Origin: JANQPA01 sp964628385
GTDB lineage: Bacteria > Bacteroidota > Bacteroidia > Chitinophagales > Saprospiraceae
Length of the DNA stretch: 56,585 nt
Reading direction: 5' to 3'
NCBI GenBank assembly: GCA_964628385.1
Contig: CAZVOD010000020.1
Span: 1-56,585 of the forward strand
Shown here piece after piece: positions 9,601 to 16,537 of this stretch. Position 1 is the first letter of the stretch. Every line of letters starts with the position of its first letter. Below the pieces are notes generated by a model. The model ran no database searches and was not told where the DNA came from. It saw only the letters and a program-made list of their open reading frames with translations. Both the position numbers and the translations under genes were made by a program.

Positions 9601-9871
9601 GTTCCTCATTCCTATGGCTATCTCGGTAGCCTTTGGATTATTGGCGGTCACTGTGGTCAATTTGGTCCTATTACCTATTTTTCTGATTATCGCCAACCGG
9701 TTTAAAGTATATGCTTCCTATACCTGGAATGGCTATATCCCGGAATATACTGCTGTTGAAGCCGCGGTAAGGAAAGAAACAGGATATGAGTATTTATATT
9801 ACGTGGCCCTGGGATTTGTTGCTTGTGTGGTCCTTTTCATGTTCATTGGTCCGCAATTCAATATTTTCTAA
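6653..9871 (+). CDS. Efflux RND transporter permease subunit
   Basis: A full-length 1072-residue inner-membrane pump of the AcrB/HAE1-like type, driven by the proton gradient. It has the expected N-terminal helix (SYFIKNPIAANLLMFAILIMG), a large periplasmic loop, a block of helices with the paired aspartates of the proton relay in GILVDDGIVIGE (D396, D397), a second periplasmic loop starting near residue 560, and a C-terminal helical block (GVLVNDSLVLVTTYN). The duplicated architecture is intact and the length is typical. The substrate cannot be told from sequence. It sits between the adaptor gene and a deoxyribonucleotidase gene 21 bases downstream, in one apparent operon. Confidence 0.93.
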   Translation: MTSIVSYFIKNPIAANLLMFAILIMGIFGLIGMQSTYFPELPSRNINVQVVYPGASPEEIEEGIINKIEENLKGVTGIEQVTSVSKENSGSVNVEIQKGYNINLLVQDVKNEVDRINSFPDGMEPPVVYKVERLGGAINFALSGNVNLKTLKQYARQVEDDLLAMDGLSKVTLSGFPEEEIEIAFREEDLRAYNLTFQEAATAVRSANLELTGGTIKGEEEELLVRARSKEYYADGLRDVIVKSSPGGATVKLYQIADVTDKWVDAPNRSFLNGKPSVIIRVENTNEENMLEITDMVKKYIEEFNERTDEVKATVVLDQSVTLKSRINLLTNNGIVGFLIVIVLLAMFLNWRLAFWVAIAIPISFGGMFLVANLLDVTINVISLFGMILVIGILVDDGIVIGESIYQQYEQGVPRMKAALDGTMKVLLAVFAAIITTVVAFSTFFFIDGNLGDFFREMAIVVILSLVFSLIEGAIILPTHVAHSKALSSENNENKLQVWLDNVMNFLRDKTYAPVLKFAMYNKFLTVATFVGALVISLAAVGVIVKTTFFPVIERDSAEVVLKMPAGTTEAITEKWLDHIVESTWVANDYLSEHFYNDEKQAILRVEKTLGPTTYEGNISFTLLDSELRDSMRMIDVINAVRKATGNIEEAEVVTFGAQNTFGKPVSLSLVGDNYEQLGKAVDEVRSQMEQIPDLTDVVDNNQEGLREINISLKQKALFLGLNLQEVVAQVRSGFFGSEVQRLQRGRDEIKVWVRYAEEDRSDVTQLQDMRIRFQDGRAFPLSEIANLEVQRGVININHLDGKREIKIEADVANNNVSVSDITTDLKTNIIPSILASYPTVGARFEGQNREQEKTAQSGQRVFPIILGIMFFIIALTFRSISQTLIVFLLIPFSLIGVIWGHWLIGLPFSLFSALGFVALIGVLVNDSLVLVTTYNQLLQEGKDQMAAIYEAGVSRFRPIILTTFTTFAGLAPLLFEKSFQAQFLIPMAISVAFGLLAVTVVNLVLLPIFLIIANRFKVYASYTWNGYIPEYTAVEAAVRKETGYEYLYYVALGFVACVVLFMFIGPQFNIF

Positions 9872-9892
9872 CCGATTAGATATATCCAGCTC

Positions 9893-10423
9893 ATGAAAAA
9901 AAGAATTGCCCTCGACATGGATGAGGTGATTGCCGATATCATGCCCAGATTTTATGAACTGTACCAAAAATACATGGGCGGCCCTATTGAGGAAAAAGAA
10001 TTGTTGGGGAAAAAAATTTATATGCTGCCGGGAGCAGAAAAGATTAGAGAGGCAATCTATGACAAAGGCTTCTTCAGAGATCTTCCGATAATGCCAGGTA
10101 GCCAGGAAGGCGTAAAGAAGTTGATGGAGCGCTACGATGTCTACATTACGACCGCCGCTATGGAATTCAAAAATTCATTTGAAGATAAATACGACTGGCT
10201 GGGAGAGCATTTTCCATTTATCCCCTGGAGGAATGTTGTTTTTTGTGGCGATAAAAGCATCTTCAACACAGAATATATGATCGATGATCATCCAAAGAAC
10301 CTGGAGACCTTTCGAGGGAAGGGACTCTTATTTTCGGCGCTACACAATCATGGAGAAGATCGATTTACCAGGGTCAACAACTGGCAGGAGGTCATCACCT
10401 TTTTTGAGAACGAGCCGGATTAA
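9893..10423 (+). CDS. 5'(3')-deoxyribonucleotidase-like HAD phosphatase
   Basis: A 176-residue HAD-superfamily protein. The N-terminal motif LDMDEVIADIMPRFYELY carries the nucleophile and acid/base aspartates (D8, D10), and the late motif YMIDDHPKNLETF supplies the metal-binding acids. The whole pattern matches the NT5C family, which dephosphorylates deoxynucleoside monophosphates. A role in trimming nucleotide pools is expected in the cytosol. Its place 21 bases after an RND pump and 10 bases before a GtrA-like gene suggests cotranscription, with no obvious functional link. Confidence 0.85.
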   Translation: MKKRIALDMDEVIADIMPRFYELYQKYMGGPIEEKELLGKKIYMLPGAEKIREAIYDKGFFRDLPIMPGSQEGVKKLMERYDVYITTAAMEFKNSFEDKYDWLGEHFPFIPWRNVVFCGDKSIFNTEYMIDDHPKNLETFRGKGLLFSALHNHGEDRFTRVNNWQEVITFFENEPD

Positions 10424-10433
10424 ATTTAGAACC

Positions 10434-10859
10434 ATGCCGATAGGTGAACAACTGGAAAAGGGAGTCAAATTAGCCAGGCTCAAAGCTAAATTTGCTTTAT
10501 CAAGCCTAGTTGCTACTTCTGTGAATATAGGATTGTATATGACACTAGTCAAAAATGTATTTGAGCCGGTACCATCAGAAGTGATTGCCTATTCTGTTGC
10601 AGTAATTATCAATTTTATCCTGCAAAAGCAATTCGTATTCACTTTGAAGCGAAAAGTATCGCATGCTTTTATTTTCTCTATGTTGGTATCAATCGTAGGC
10701 CTCTTACTGAGCACCGGCATTATCTATACGCTAAATTTAAAACCGTTCTTTCAGGAGAATCAACTACTTGCGAAACTTTGTGCAGTAGGAATTGTATTTT
10801 TTTACAATTTCTATTTCAAGAGATATGTATTTGAGAAACGTTTTTTTGAAGTAGATTAA
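10434..10859 (+). CDS. GtrA-like membrane protein
   Basis: A 141-residue integral membrane protein with four predicted helices. The motifs VAVIINFILQKQFVF and FFYNFYFKRYVF are the typical GtrA pair (N-F-x6-FVF). I start at the ATG at 10434; a longer frame from 10284 would overlap the preceding gene by 140 bases and adds a non-membrane, Arg-rich extension. GtrA proteins are linked to flipping of polyprenyl-phosphate-linked sugars. Lying between a pump permease and TolC, it might act in envelope glycan supply, but this is only context. Confidence 0.8.
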   Translation: MPIGEQLEKGVKLARLKAKFALSSLVATSVNIGLYMTLVKNVFEPVPSEVIAYSVAVIINFILQKQFVFTLKRKVSHAFIFSMLVSIVGLLLSTGIIYTLNLKPFFQENQLLAKLCAVGIVFFYNFYFKRYVFEKRFFEVD

Positions 10860-10905
10860 AAAAAATCGGCCTATTCAATGGCTGTGTATTGAAAAGAATA
10901 TTTTT

Positions 10906-12240
10906 ATGGGAAATCATCTATACGTATTAGCTGTACTGCTGCTTTTTACCAGCTCACTGAAAAGTCAAACACCACTAAGCCTTTCTGAAGCAATTGAAAC
11001 AGGCCTGAAAAACAGCTATCAAATAAAGATCGAAGAAACAGACCTGGAAATTGCCGCGAATAATAACACTAACGCGAATGCCGGAAAAGTCCCTACCGTT
11101 AACTTCAACCTGGTAAGTTCAAACTCTTACAGTAACGTAAACAACCCAGTATCTTTTATCCCTGAAATCAATTCTTTCAGTACCGGAGCGGTACCTAGTG
11201 TCACGCTGGACTGGGTGCTTTTTGAAGGCTACAGAGCACGCTTCACCAAGCAACAATTGGAAAAACTGGAAGCCCAGAACCAAAATCAATTAAAAATAGC
11301 CGTTGAAACGACTATACAATCCATTATTCTATCTTACTATGATGCTTTGCTTCAGAAAGAACAACTGGACGTTATTAGAGAAGTCATTGAGCTTTCCAGA
11401 GATCGAGTTAACTACGAAGAGGTCAGGCAGGAGTTTGGCCAATCTGTTACTTTCGATGTCCTTCAGACGCAGGATGCTTTCCTTAATGATTCTACCAATT
11501 TATTATTGCAGCAAAATAATTATAACATTGCCCTACGGAATCTGAAATTGGCGATGGGCGTAGAAGAGCAATCCGTCACTTACGAGCTCACTGAAGCGTT
11601 TAATGTTCCGGTAGAAAATTACGAACTTGATGATCTGCAATCCAAAATGTTGGAAAACAATAACCGCCTGCAAGACCTTTTCATAGGAAGAGAGTTGGCA
11701 GCTATCAATACTAAGATTGTTGAAAGTGCCCGGAAGCCGCGTGTAGCCGTTTCTACTGGCCCTACCTATAACTGGAGCCTAACTGGTGGCAGCGGTACTA
11801 CCAGTACCGGTGAAAGCCGTACTTTTGATGGTATCATTGGCAGAACTTTCAATTTCGGAGTTGACCTGACTTTTTCCTACAATCTGTTTGATGGAGGTGT
11901 AAGAAAACGAAATGTACAAAATGCCCAGTTGCAAGAGGTGAATGTGCAGTACAATATCAATGATCTAAAGCGCAATCTTAATGCCCAACTTGAAAATACT
12001 TATCTCACTTTTCTCAATCAGAAAGCCGTCGTTAAGGTCACAGAAGATCTTCTAGCCAATGCCAAACAAAACCTGGATATCGCTGCTGAAAGGTTCCGTA
12101 GTGGTCTGATCAATTCTTTTGACTACCGGACAATTCAGATAAGTTATATCAATGCCTCTCAGGCCCGCCTAGCCGCTATTTTTAACCTCAAAAATACAGA
12201 AACTGAATTGATCCGATTGATCGGAGGCCTGGTGCGATAA
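10906..12240 (+). CDS. TolC family outer-membrane efflux protein
   Basis: A 444-residue protein with a signal peptide (cleavage after about LKSQ, residue 21). The internal duplication typical of TolC is visible: LSLSEAIETGLKNSYQIKIEETDLEIA near the start, and NAKQNLDIAAERFRSGLINSFDYRTIQISYINASQARL near the end, both long coiled-coil helices with Asn/Gln/Ala-rich heptads. It would form the trimeric outer-membrane channel for the adaptor and RND permease encoded upstream. It lies 46 bases after the GtrA-like gene and is probably the last gene of the operon; no clear terminator follows. Confidence 0.9.
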   Translation: MGNHLYVLAVLLLFTSSLKSQTPLSLSEAIETGLKNSYQIKIEETDLEIAANNNTNANAGKVPTVNFNLVSSNSYSNVNNPVSFIPEINSFSTGAVPSVTLDWVLFEGYRARFTKQQLEKLEAQNQNQLKIAVETTIQSIILSYYDALLQKEQLDVIREVIELSRDRVNYEEVRQEFGQSVTFDVLQTQDAFLNDSTNLLLQQNNYNIALRNLKLAMGVEEQSVTYELTEAFNVPVENYELDDLQSKMLENNNRLQDLFIGRELAAINTKIVESARKPRVAVSTGPTYNWSLTGGSGTTSTGESRTFDGIIGRTFNFGVDLTFSYNLFDGGVRKRNVQNAQLQEVNVQYNINDLKRNLNAQLENTYLTFLNQKAVVKVTEDLLANAKQNLDIAAERFRSGLINSFDYRTIQISYINASQARLAAIFNLKNTETELIRLIGGLVR

Positions 12241-12339
12241 CAAGGAAATGGACTTAATCTTCTGGGAAACTGGTCTCTACCTGATCCGTTTCTGTGAAAT
12301 GCTTACGAAAGTATCTGTGAGGTAACCAGAACGTACGCC

Positions 12340-13233
12340 CTACTTTCGCCTACTTAAATAGATTCCGGAAAGGATTAGCCCCATTCCAATGAAATGGTAA
12401 ATGCTAATGGGTTCGCCATCCAAAAAGCCCCAGATGATGGCCACAATAGGAATCAGATAAGTAACCATGGAAGCAAAAAGCGGATTCGTCCACTGCACCA
12501 TCATAAAAAAAAATAAAGTAGCCAAGACCGTACCAATGATAGCCAGAATACTAATATAACCTAGTGCTTTCCAGGCGCCTGGTTCTGTTTGTAGTACGGT
12601 CAGAAAATCGGTAGTAAATAAGAAGATGATGGTGGGAAAACCTACTAGAGAATAGGCCGCTGCATTAATACTCAATGAGGGAGTATCTTTAAGGAATTTA
12701 CCTACTGTATTGACGCTAGTACCGTAGCCCATGGTAGCGATAACAATAAGCAGGCCGTACCATACATTTCCGGTTATGCCTACACTTTTTCCCATAAAAA
12801 TTAACAGCGCAGCACCTACCAATCCTAACAATACGCCAAGCGTTTTGGACAGCATCCCTTCATTTTTAAATATCAAAATACCTAAAACGAGAGTAAACAG
12901 AGGGGTTAGGGAATTCAGTATCCCCGCCAACGAGCTACTCACCTGAGTTTGAGCAATGGCAAACATAAAGGCCGGAACGCCCGTCCCCAGAAAACCGACA
13001 ACACAAAGATAAGGCCATTTACTCCAGTCAATTCGGCGCAGGCGCATCAGCAGTACCGGAAAGAAGGCCAGGAAAGAAATGCTAATGCGTAGGCTGGCTA
13101 CCTGCACGGGAGAATAAACTTCGAGTCCGCGTTTAATCAATATAAATGAAGAGCCCCACACTATTCCAAGTGTACAAAGGATAATCCAGCTTTTTATATC
13201 TATTGAAGAGGACGATTTGGCGGCTGTACTCAA
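12340..13233 (-). CDS. EamA/DMT family transporter
   Basis: A 297-residue integral membrane protein with about ten helices arranged as two EamA repeats (first half IILCTLGIVWGSSFILIKRGLEV; second half from YGLLIVIATMGYGTSVNTVGKFL). Motifs such as PLFTLVLGILIF and YLIPIVAIIWGFLDGEPIS are characteristic of drug/metabolite exporters. Small metabolites or amino acids are the usual cargo; the specific substrate cannot be assigned. The gene is convergent to the tolC gene and divergent from the YkgJ-type gene, with a 124-base shared upstream region. Confidence 0.87.
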   Translation of the reverse strand: MSTAAKSSSSIDIKSWIILCTLGIVWGSSFILIKRGLEVYSPVQVASLRISISFLAFFPVLLMRLRRIDWSKWPYLCVVGFLGTGVPAFMFAIAQTQVSSSLAGILNSLTPLFTLVLGILIFKNEGMLSKTLGVLLGLVGAALLIFMGKSVGITGNVWYGLLIVIATMGYGTSVNTVGKFLKDTPSLSINAAAYSLVGFPTIIFLFTTDFLTVLQTEPGAWKALGYISILAIIGTVLATLFFFMMVQWTNPLFASMVTYLIPIVAIIWGFLDGEPISIYHFIGMGLILSGIYLSRRK

Positions 13234-13301
13234 GGTAGTAGTTTTTGAAAAGTATGTTAGAAAATGAATGCAATGTCATAAATGCTCAATTAAAAAATAA
13301 G

Positions 13302-13335
13302 TTGCCGCAACTTATAGATTTGTCTCGTACCTTTA
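13302..13335 (+). promoter_or_regulatory. Candidate promoter for the cysteine-cluster gene
   Basis: TTG at 13302-13304 is followed after 23 bases by TACCTTTA at 13328-13335, one mismatch from the Bacteroidota TTG-N17-23-TAnnTTTG pattern. Transcription would start about 15 bases before the ATG at 13358. The spacer is at the upper limit, so support is modest. Confidence 0.35.
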
Positions 13336-13357
13336 CAGCATAAAAGAAGGCGTTGTA

Positions 13358-13849
13358 ATGATAGATTTAAATAAACACCGGCAGCAGGCACAATCCGAAA
13401 AGAAAACGAACAAGAAATATTTCAATAAATTATCCAGAAGAAGGCCCGTTAATCTGGATCAGGTGGTGGAACAACTACATCACGAAGTTTTTGAAGAAAT
13501 AGATTGTTTGCAGTGTGCTAATTGTTGTAAAACGACCTCTCCGATCTTCAGAGATAAAGATATAGAGAGAATCGCACAACATTTAGGCGTTAAACCTTCT
13601 TTTTTAGTAGAAAATTACTTACATATAGATGAAGATGGGGATTATGTGCTTAACAGTTCGCCCTGTGTTTTTTTAGATGATAATAATCATTGCCGGGTTT
13701 ACGAGGTCCGTCCAAAAGCATGCAGAGAATATCCGCATACAGACCGTAAGAATTTCCATCAGATACTAGGCCTCACTTTAAAAAATACCATAATTTGTCC
13801 GGCTACTTTAGAAGTGGCTCGGCGCCTTCAGCAGGCTTTACCGCGGTAG
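13358..13849 (+). CDS. YkgJ family cysteine-cluster protein
   Basis: A 163-residue soluble protein with the cysteine signature of the YkgJ/UPF0153 group: CLQCANCCK (about residues 50-57), then SPCVFLDDNNHCRVYEVRPKACREYP, and a last Cys in IICPA. These eight cysteines probably bind an iron-sulfur cluster or zinc. The exact role of the family is unknown. It lies 125 bases before metF on the same strand, though the spacing does not force a common transcript. Confidence 0.85.
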   Translation: MIDLNKHRQQAQSEKKTNKKYFNKLSRRRPVNLDQVVEQLHHEVFEEIDCLQCANCCKTTSPIFRDKDIERIAQHLGVKPSFLVENYLHIDEDGDYVLNSSPCVFLDDNNHCRVYEVRPKACREYPHTDRKNFHQILGLTLKNTIICPATLEVARRLQQALPR

Positions 13850-13974
13850 TAATATCGAAAGATGGTAAAAAAACTACCTTTATAAACGGACTTATTATGC
13901 AAATTAGAAAAATTAGCACTGTTTTTGAAGCAATACGTTCCTAAAACGTCTAACATTAAAATGACCATTAAATA

Positions 13975-14931
13975 ATGAAAGTAACTAAATATTTCGAAAA
14001 AGCGAATGGAAAAACTTTGTTCTCTTATGAAGTTCTTCCCCCGGTAAAGGGAGGGAGTATGGAGGATATTTTCGAAATTTTGGATCCCCTTATGGAATTC
14101 AAGCCTCCTTTTATTGATGTGACTTACCATCGTGAAGATTATATATATGTAAAAAAGCCTACGGGCTACTATGAAAAAACAGCTATTCGCAAGCGTCCCG
14201 GTACTATTGGGATTTGTGCAGCTATCATGCACCGCTATGGCGTTGATGCTGTTCCACACCTAATATGTGGTGGTTTTACAAAAGAAGATACCGAAAATGC
14301 TTTGATAGATTTGAATTTTCTGAATATCAATAATGTCCTGGCGCTAAGAGGTGATGCCGGGCATTTTGACAGCAAGTTCATCCCCGAAAAAGATGGCCAT
14401 GCCTATGCCCTTCATCTGGTTAAGCAGATTGATGATATGAATAATGGGAAATATCTCAACGGACAGGTAGAAAATGCCAAACCTACCAATTTTTGTATCG
14501 GAATAGCCGGTTATCCAGAAAAGCATTTTGAAGCACCAAATATATGTATGGACCTTCGGTTCACTAAAGAGAAAATCAAGGCAGGAGGCGATTTCATTGT
14601 CACACAGATGTTTTTTGATAATCAAAAATATTTTGACTATGTGGATGCCTGTCGTGCTGAAGGAATTAATGTTCCAATCGTACCTGGCCTCAAGCCATTG
14701 ACCAAAAAGTATCAGCTGAATTCTATCCCGCGTATCTTCCACCTGGATTTACCGGAGCCATTGGCCAAAGCGATGCTGAATGCCAAAAATGCAGAAGAAC
14801 GTCGCGAAGTAGGTATTGAATGGTGCATACAGCAGTCTAAAGAACTCAAAGCAGCAGGTGTACCCTGCATCCATTACTACACCATGGGAGATACCGAAAC
14901 CATCAAAAGAATTGTCGAACAGGTGTATTAG
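13975..14931 (+). CDS. metF: Methylenetetrahydrofolate reductase
   Basis: A 318-residue flavoprotein that reduces 5,10-methylenetetrahydrofolate to 5-methyltetrahydrofolate for methionine synthesis. Recognisable motifs are FSYEVLPP (catalytic Glu region near residue 20), the folate/flavin segment NNVLALRGDAGH (about 120-131), GIAGYPEKH, TQMFFDNQKYFDYV and VPGLKPLT. Length fits bacterial MetF. No S-adenosylmethionine riboswitch is evident upstream; a 15-codon mini-ORF at 13897-13944 is not methionine-rich. Confidence 0.95.
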   Translation: MKVTKYFEKANGKTLFSYEVLPPVKGGSMEDIFEILDPLMEFKPPFIDVTYHREDYIYVKKPTGYYEKTAIRKRPGTIGICAAIMHRYGVDAVPHLICGGFTKEDTENALIDLNFLNINNVLALRGDAGHFDSKFIPEKDGHAYALHLVKQIDDMNNGKYLNGQVENAKPTNFCIGIAGYPEKHFEAPNICMDLRFTKEKIKAGGDFIVTQMFFDNQKYFDYVDACRAEGINVPIVPGLKPLTKKYQLNSIPRIFHLDLPEPLAKAMLNAKNAEERREVGIEWCIQQSKELKAAGVPCIHYYTMGDTETIKRIVEQVY

Positions 14932-14997
14932 ATAGATGCGAGGTATCAGCACCTTAGAGCTTATTCCATAAAAATAGATGTCGCCAGTTTTTTATAG

Positions 14998-15012
14998 TAG
15001 ACTTGTTTCGAA
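14998..15012 (-). repeat. Dispersed repeat core, copy 2
   Basis: On the minus strand this reads TTCGAAACAAGTCTA, preceded by ATTCTACTCT and followed by CTATAAAAAA. It matches the other copies listed at 3905, 32182, 37555 and 37618. Confidence 0.5.
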
Positions 15013-15083
15013 AGAGTAGAATCTATGGAGCAACGGGTTCATTCAACAACCCGCTTAGGCGAAGTAGTAACTCTTCCTGCATC

Positions 15084-15254
15084 TCAATGGGAATAGAGCC
15101 GATCTTCCCGGGAATCACCGATACAAAGGATGGCAATTTCACTGGGAGAGAGCCTCTCAGGCTCTGTTCTCGTGTTTGTCGTTTCATCTTCAGTACAGGC
15201 GGTAGAAAAAAGCAGGGCAAAAGCCAGGAAACAATTAAAAGCATAATTTTTCAT
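15084..15254 (-). CDS. Short predicted lipoprotein, possibly truncated
   Basis: A 56-codon frame starting MKNYAFNCFLAFALLFSTAC has a textbook lipoprotein signal peptide with Cys at residue 20, followed by a polar Glu/Thr/Arg tail ending DSREDRLYSH. It is shorter than most lipoproteins. A second minus-strand frame, overlapping it out of phase and running on to 15023, ends in an amphipathic helix-like segment (MQEELLLRLSGLL), so a frameshift may have cut a slightly longer gene. Either way the signal peptide is hard to explain by chance. Confidence 0.5.
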   Translation of the reverse strand: MKNYAFNCFLAFALLFSTACTEDETTNTRTEPERLSPSEIAILCIGDSREDRLYSH

Positions 15255-15337
15255 TATCAACATTTCTAAAAGTTTAATGATAAAACCGGAAATATTGACG
15301 ATACCCTGCCGTTAAAAGATCAATTTTATCTTCTTTG

Positions 15338-15760
15338 CTACGCTTTTTGTACGTGTAGCCAATTATTTTTTCCAACGGTCATAGTGCCAATCAGGACAAG
15401 AATCGATAAAATAATAACTATGGTAAATAAAATTTTTATCTGTAAGCCCGCACCGCCACTGGTAAATGCTATCATGATCAGTGGAATCATTGAAATGGCC
15501 ACTGGTAGGCGCCTGTTCAAAAGCTCATTTCCGGAAATTTCCACGGTATCTATAGCTTTGAGCTCGTCAACGGAAATGTATTGACTACCCACCCATTGCA
15601 TGCGTGCCTGAAGCATTTTACCAGCGTACTCTTCAGGAATTTCCACCGTTCTTTCTTGACCATTCTCCAGCATTAACAAGGGTTCTTTGTCCACTAGTAT
15701 CTCATATGAGCAAAACCTATTAATTGTCTCTTTTGGTCTTTTAAACGTAATGGTTTTCAT
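15338..15760 (-). CDS. Hypothetical protein with two C-terminal membrane helices
   Basis: A 140-residue protein. The first 80 residues are soluble and beta-rich (RFCSYEILVDKEPLLMLENG), and two hydrophobic helices follow (about residues 87-105 and 109-127) separated by a short GGAG turn. I recognise no family. The globular part resembles small beta-sandwich domains that sit on one face of the membrane. It could share a transcript with the short lipoprotein downstream. Confidence 0.6.
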   Translation of the reverse strand: MKTITFKRPKETINRFCSYEILVDKEPLLMLENGQERTVEIPEEYAGKMLQARMQWVGSQYISVDELKAIDTVEISGNELLNRRLPVAISMIPLIMIAFTSGGAGLQIKILFTIVIILSILVLIGTMTVGKNNWLHVQKA

Positions 15761-15875
15761 AATTCTTTATTTATCAGACTTGTCTATTATAGAAGCTTAA
15801 AAATAAAAATTTTTATCTACCCCTGCAACTGATCCAGGATTGCCTCATCGAGTTTTTCTCAACGTATTTCTAATT

Positions 15876-16154
15876 TTATTCCTTCAAAAATACCTTAATT
15901 ATCTGTCGGCCGATTTGTAAGCCTTTTTCTATATCTGAAGGAAATTGCAGGCCGGTTCGCAATCTGGCATTTTTAAAATTTTGTATTAAAATATCCAGAT
16001 ATGCTTGTCTATCCGGAAAGTAATGACCAGTAACAGCCTGCGCAGCTCCGGCCGCGGCACTCCATTCGCACACGAAAGCAGAATAATCTCGCTTGCGGCC
16101 CAGCTTTTGGACCTTTTTGCTCCGTAAAACAGCCGGACCCCCTGACCTCAACAA
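15876..16154 (-). pseudogene. C-terminal fragment of a PAP2/vanadium haloperoxidase-type protein
   Basis: A 92-codon frame opening with a poor TTG start. Its last 60 residues (SAAAGAAQAVTGHYFP, then NARLRTGLQFPSDIEKGLQIGRQI) follow the C-terminal signature of vanadium-dependent haloperoxidases and related PAP2 phosphatases, where the usual pattern is S-R-x-x-x-G-x-H-F-x-S-D. Here the expected catalytic His of that motif is replaced (GLQFPSD), and the preceding YPSGHS-type motif reads VCEWS. The N-terminal two thirds are absent. It looks like a decayed remnant. Confidence 0.5.
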
Positions 16155-16301
16155 ACAAAATTTAAACTCGATATTTTTTATTTTATAAAAAATTATAGGC
16201 TTAAATAATTATTATACAAAATAATAGTTCGAAAACTCTAACTAGAGAGTGCTTTCACATCGGTATTTCCCACAAATATTTAAAAAAACTTAAGAACAAA
16301 A

Positions 16302-16332
16302 TTGAAAGTAATCTTACAATAGACTACTTTTG
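16302..16332 (+). promoter_or_regulatory. Promoter of the arginine leader and operon
   Basis: TTG at 16302-16304, a 20-base spacer and TACTTTTG at 16325-16332 match the Bacteroidota primary sigma consensus TTG-N17-23-TAnnTTTG at every fixed position. The expected start of transcription, 5-7 bases beyond the box, falls at about 16337-16339, directly before the ATG of the leader ORF at 16341. Confidence 0.7.
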
Positions 16333-16340
16333 GAGCTACA

Positions 16341-16418
16341 ATGGAAGAACATTCTCAACATATTACCTTATCTACTTTTCCTAACTGCCGCCGTCCATTT
16401 CCACGTCGCCGCCCTTAG
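16341..16418 (+). CDS. Arginine-rich leader peptide of the arg operon
   Basis: A 25-codon ORF begins at the first ATG after the promoter and ends CRRPFPRRRP before a TAG stop. Five of its last nine residues are Arg, with codons CGC CGT (16389-16394) and CGT CGC CGC (16404-16412). Because the -7 box ends eight bases before the ATG, the transcript should be leaderless or nearly so. The last Arg codons and the stop lie in a GC-rich hairpin, and further stem-loops follow before the first biosynthetic gene at 16538. This is the layout of an amino-acid attenuator: scarcity of charged tRNA-Arg would stall the ribosome near the end and change the downstream fold. Expression is not proven. Confidence 0.7.
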   Translation: MEEHSQHITLSTFPNCRRPFPRRRP

Positions 16419-16491
16419 GGGCGTCTGTACATATATTATCCCTTAGGATAAGCTTTCTCTGGCTTGTCTATCATCCAAAGAGCGGTAGCTC
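16404..16491 (+). promoter_or_regulatory. Candidate attenuator: competing stem-loops after the Arg codons
   Basis: Stem A pairs CGCCC (16410-16414) with GGGCG (16419-16423) over the last Arg codon and stop. Stem B pairs TTATCC (16436-16441) with GGATAA (16446-16451). Stem C pairs GATAAGC (16447-16453) with GCTTGTC (16462-16468, one G-U) and excludes B because they share 16447-16451. Stem D pairs GAGC (16480-16483) with GCTC (16488-16491). No long T-run follows, so the output could be Rho-dependent, weak intrinsic termination, or control of translation. Confidence 0.5.
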
Positions 16492-16537
16492 ATCGTGCTT
16501 AATTTTCAATTCATTCTCAAGATAAAAAGTAGAACTA

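Noticed and set aside
10284..10433. Longer N-terminus for the GtrA-like protein
   Set aside because: The extra 50 residues overlap the nucleotidase gene by 140 bases and are Arg-rich without membrane character; the ATG at 10434 fits the family length.
13897..13944. Mini-ORF of 15 codons before metF
   Set aside because: It encodes MQIRKISTVFEAIRS, which has no extra methionine, and no promoter or attenuator stem is evident, so it is not a credible Met leader peptide.
13828..14259. 143-codon minus-strand frame across metF
   Set aside because: It lies antisense to metF, whose identity is certain, and its composition (Phe/Tyr/Asn-rich) is typical of an antisense frame.
15003..15269. 88-codon plus-strand frame
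   Set aside because: It is antisense to the short lipoprotein frame and has low-complexity Ser/Arg composition.
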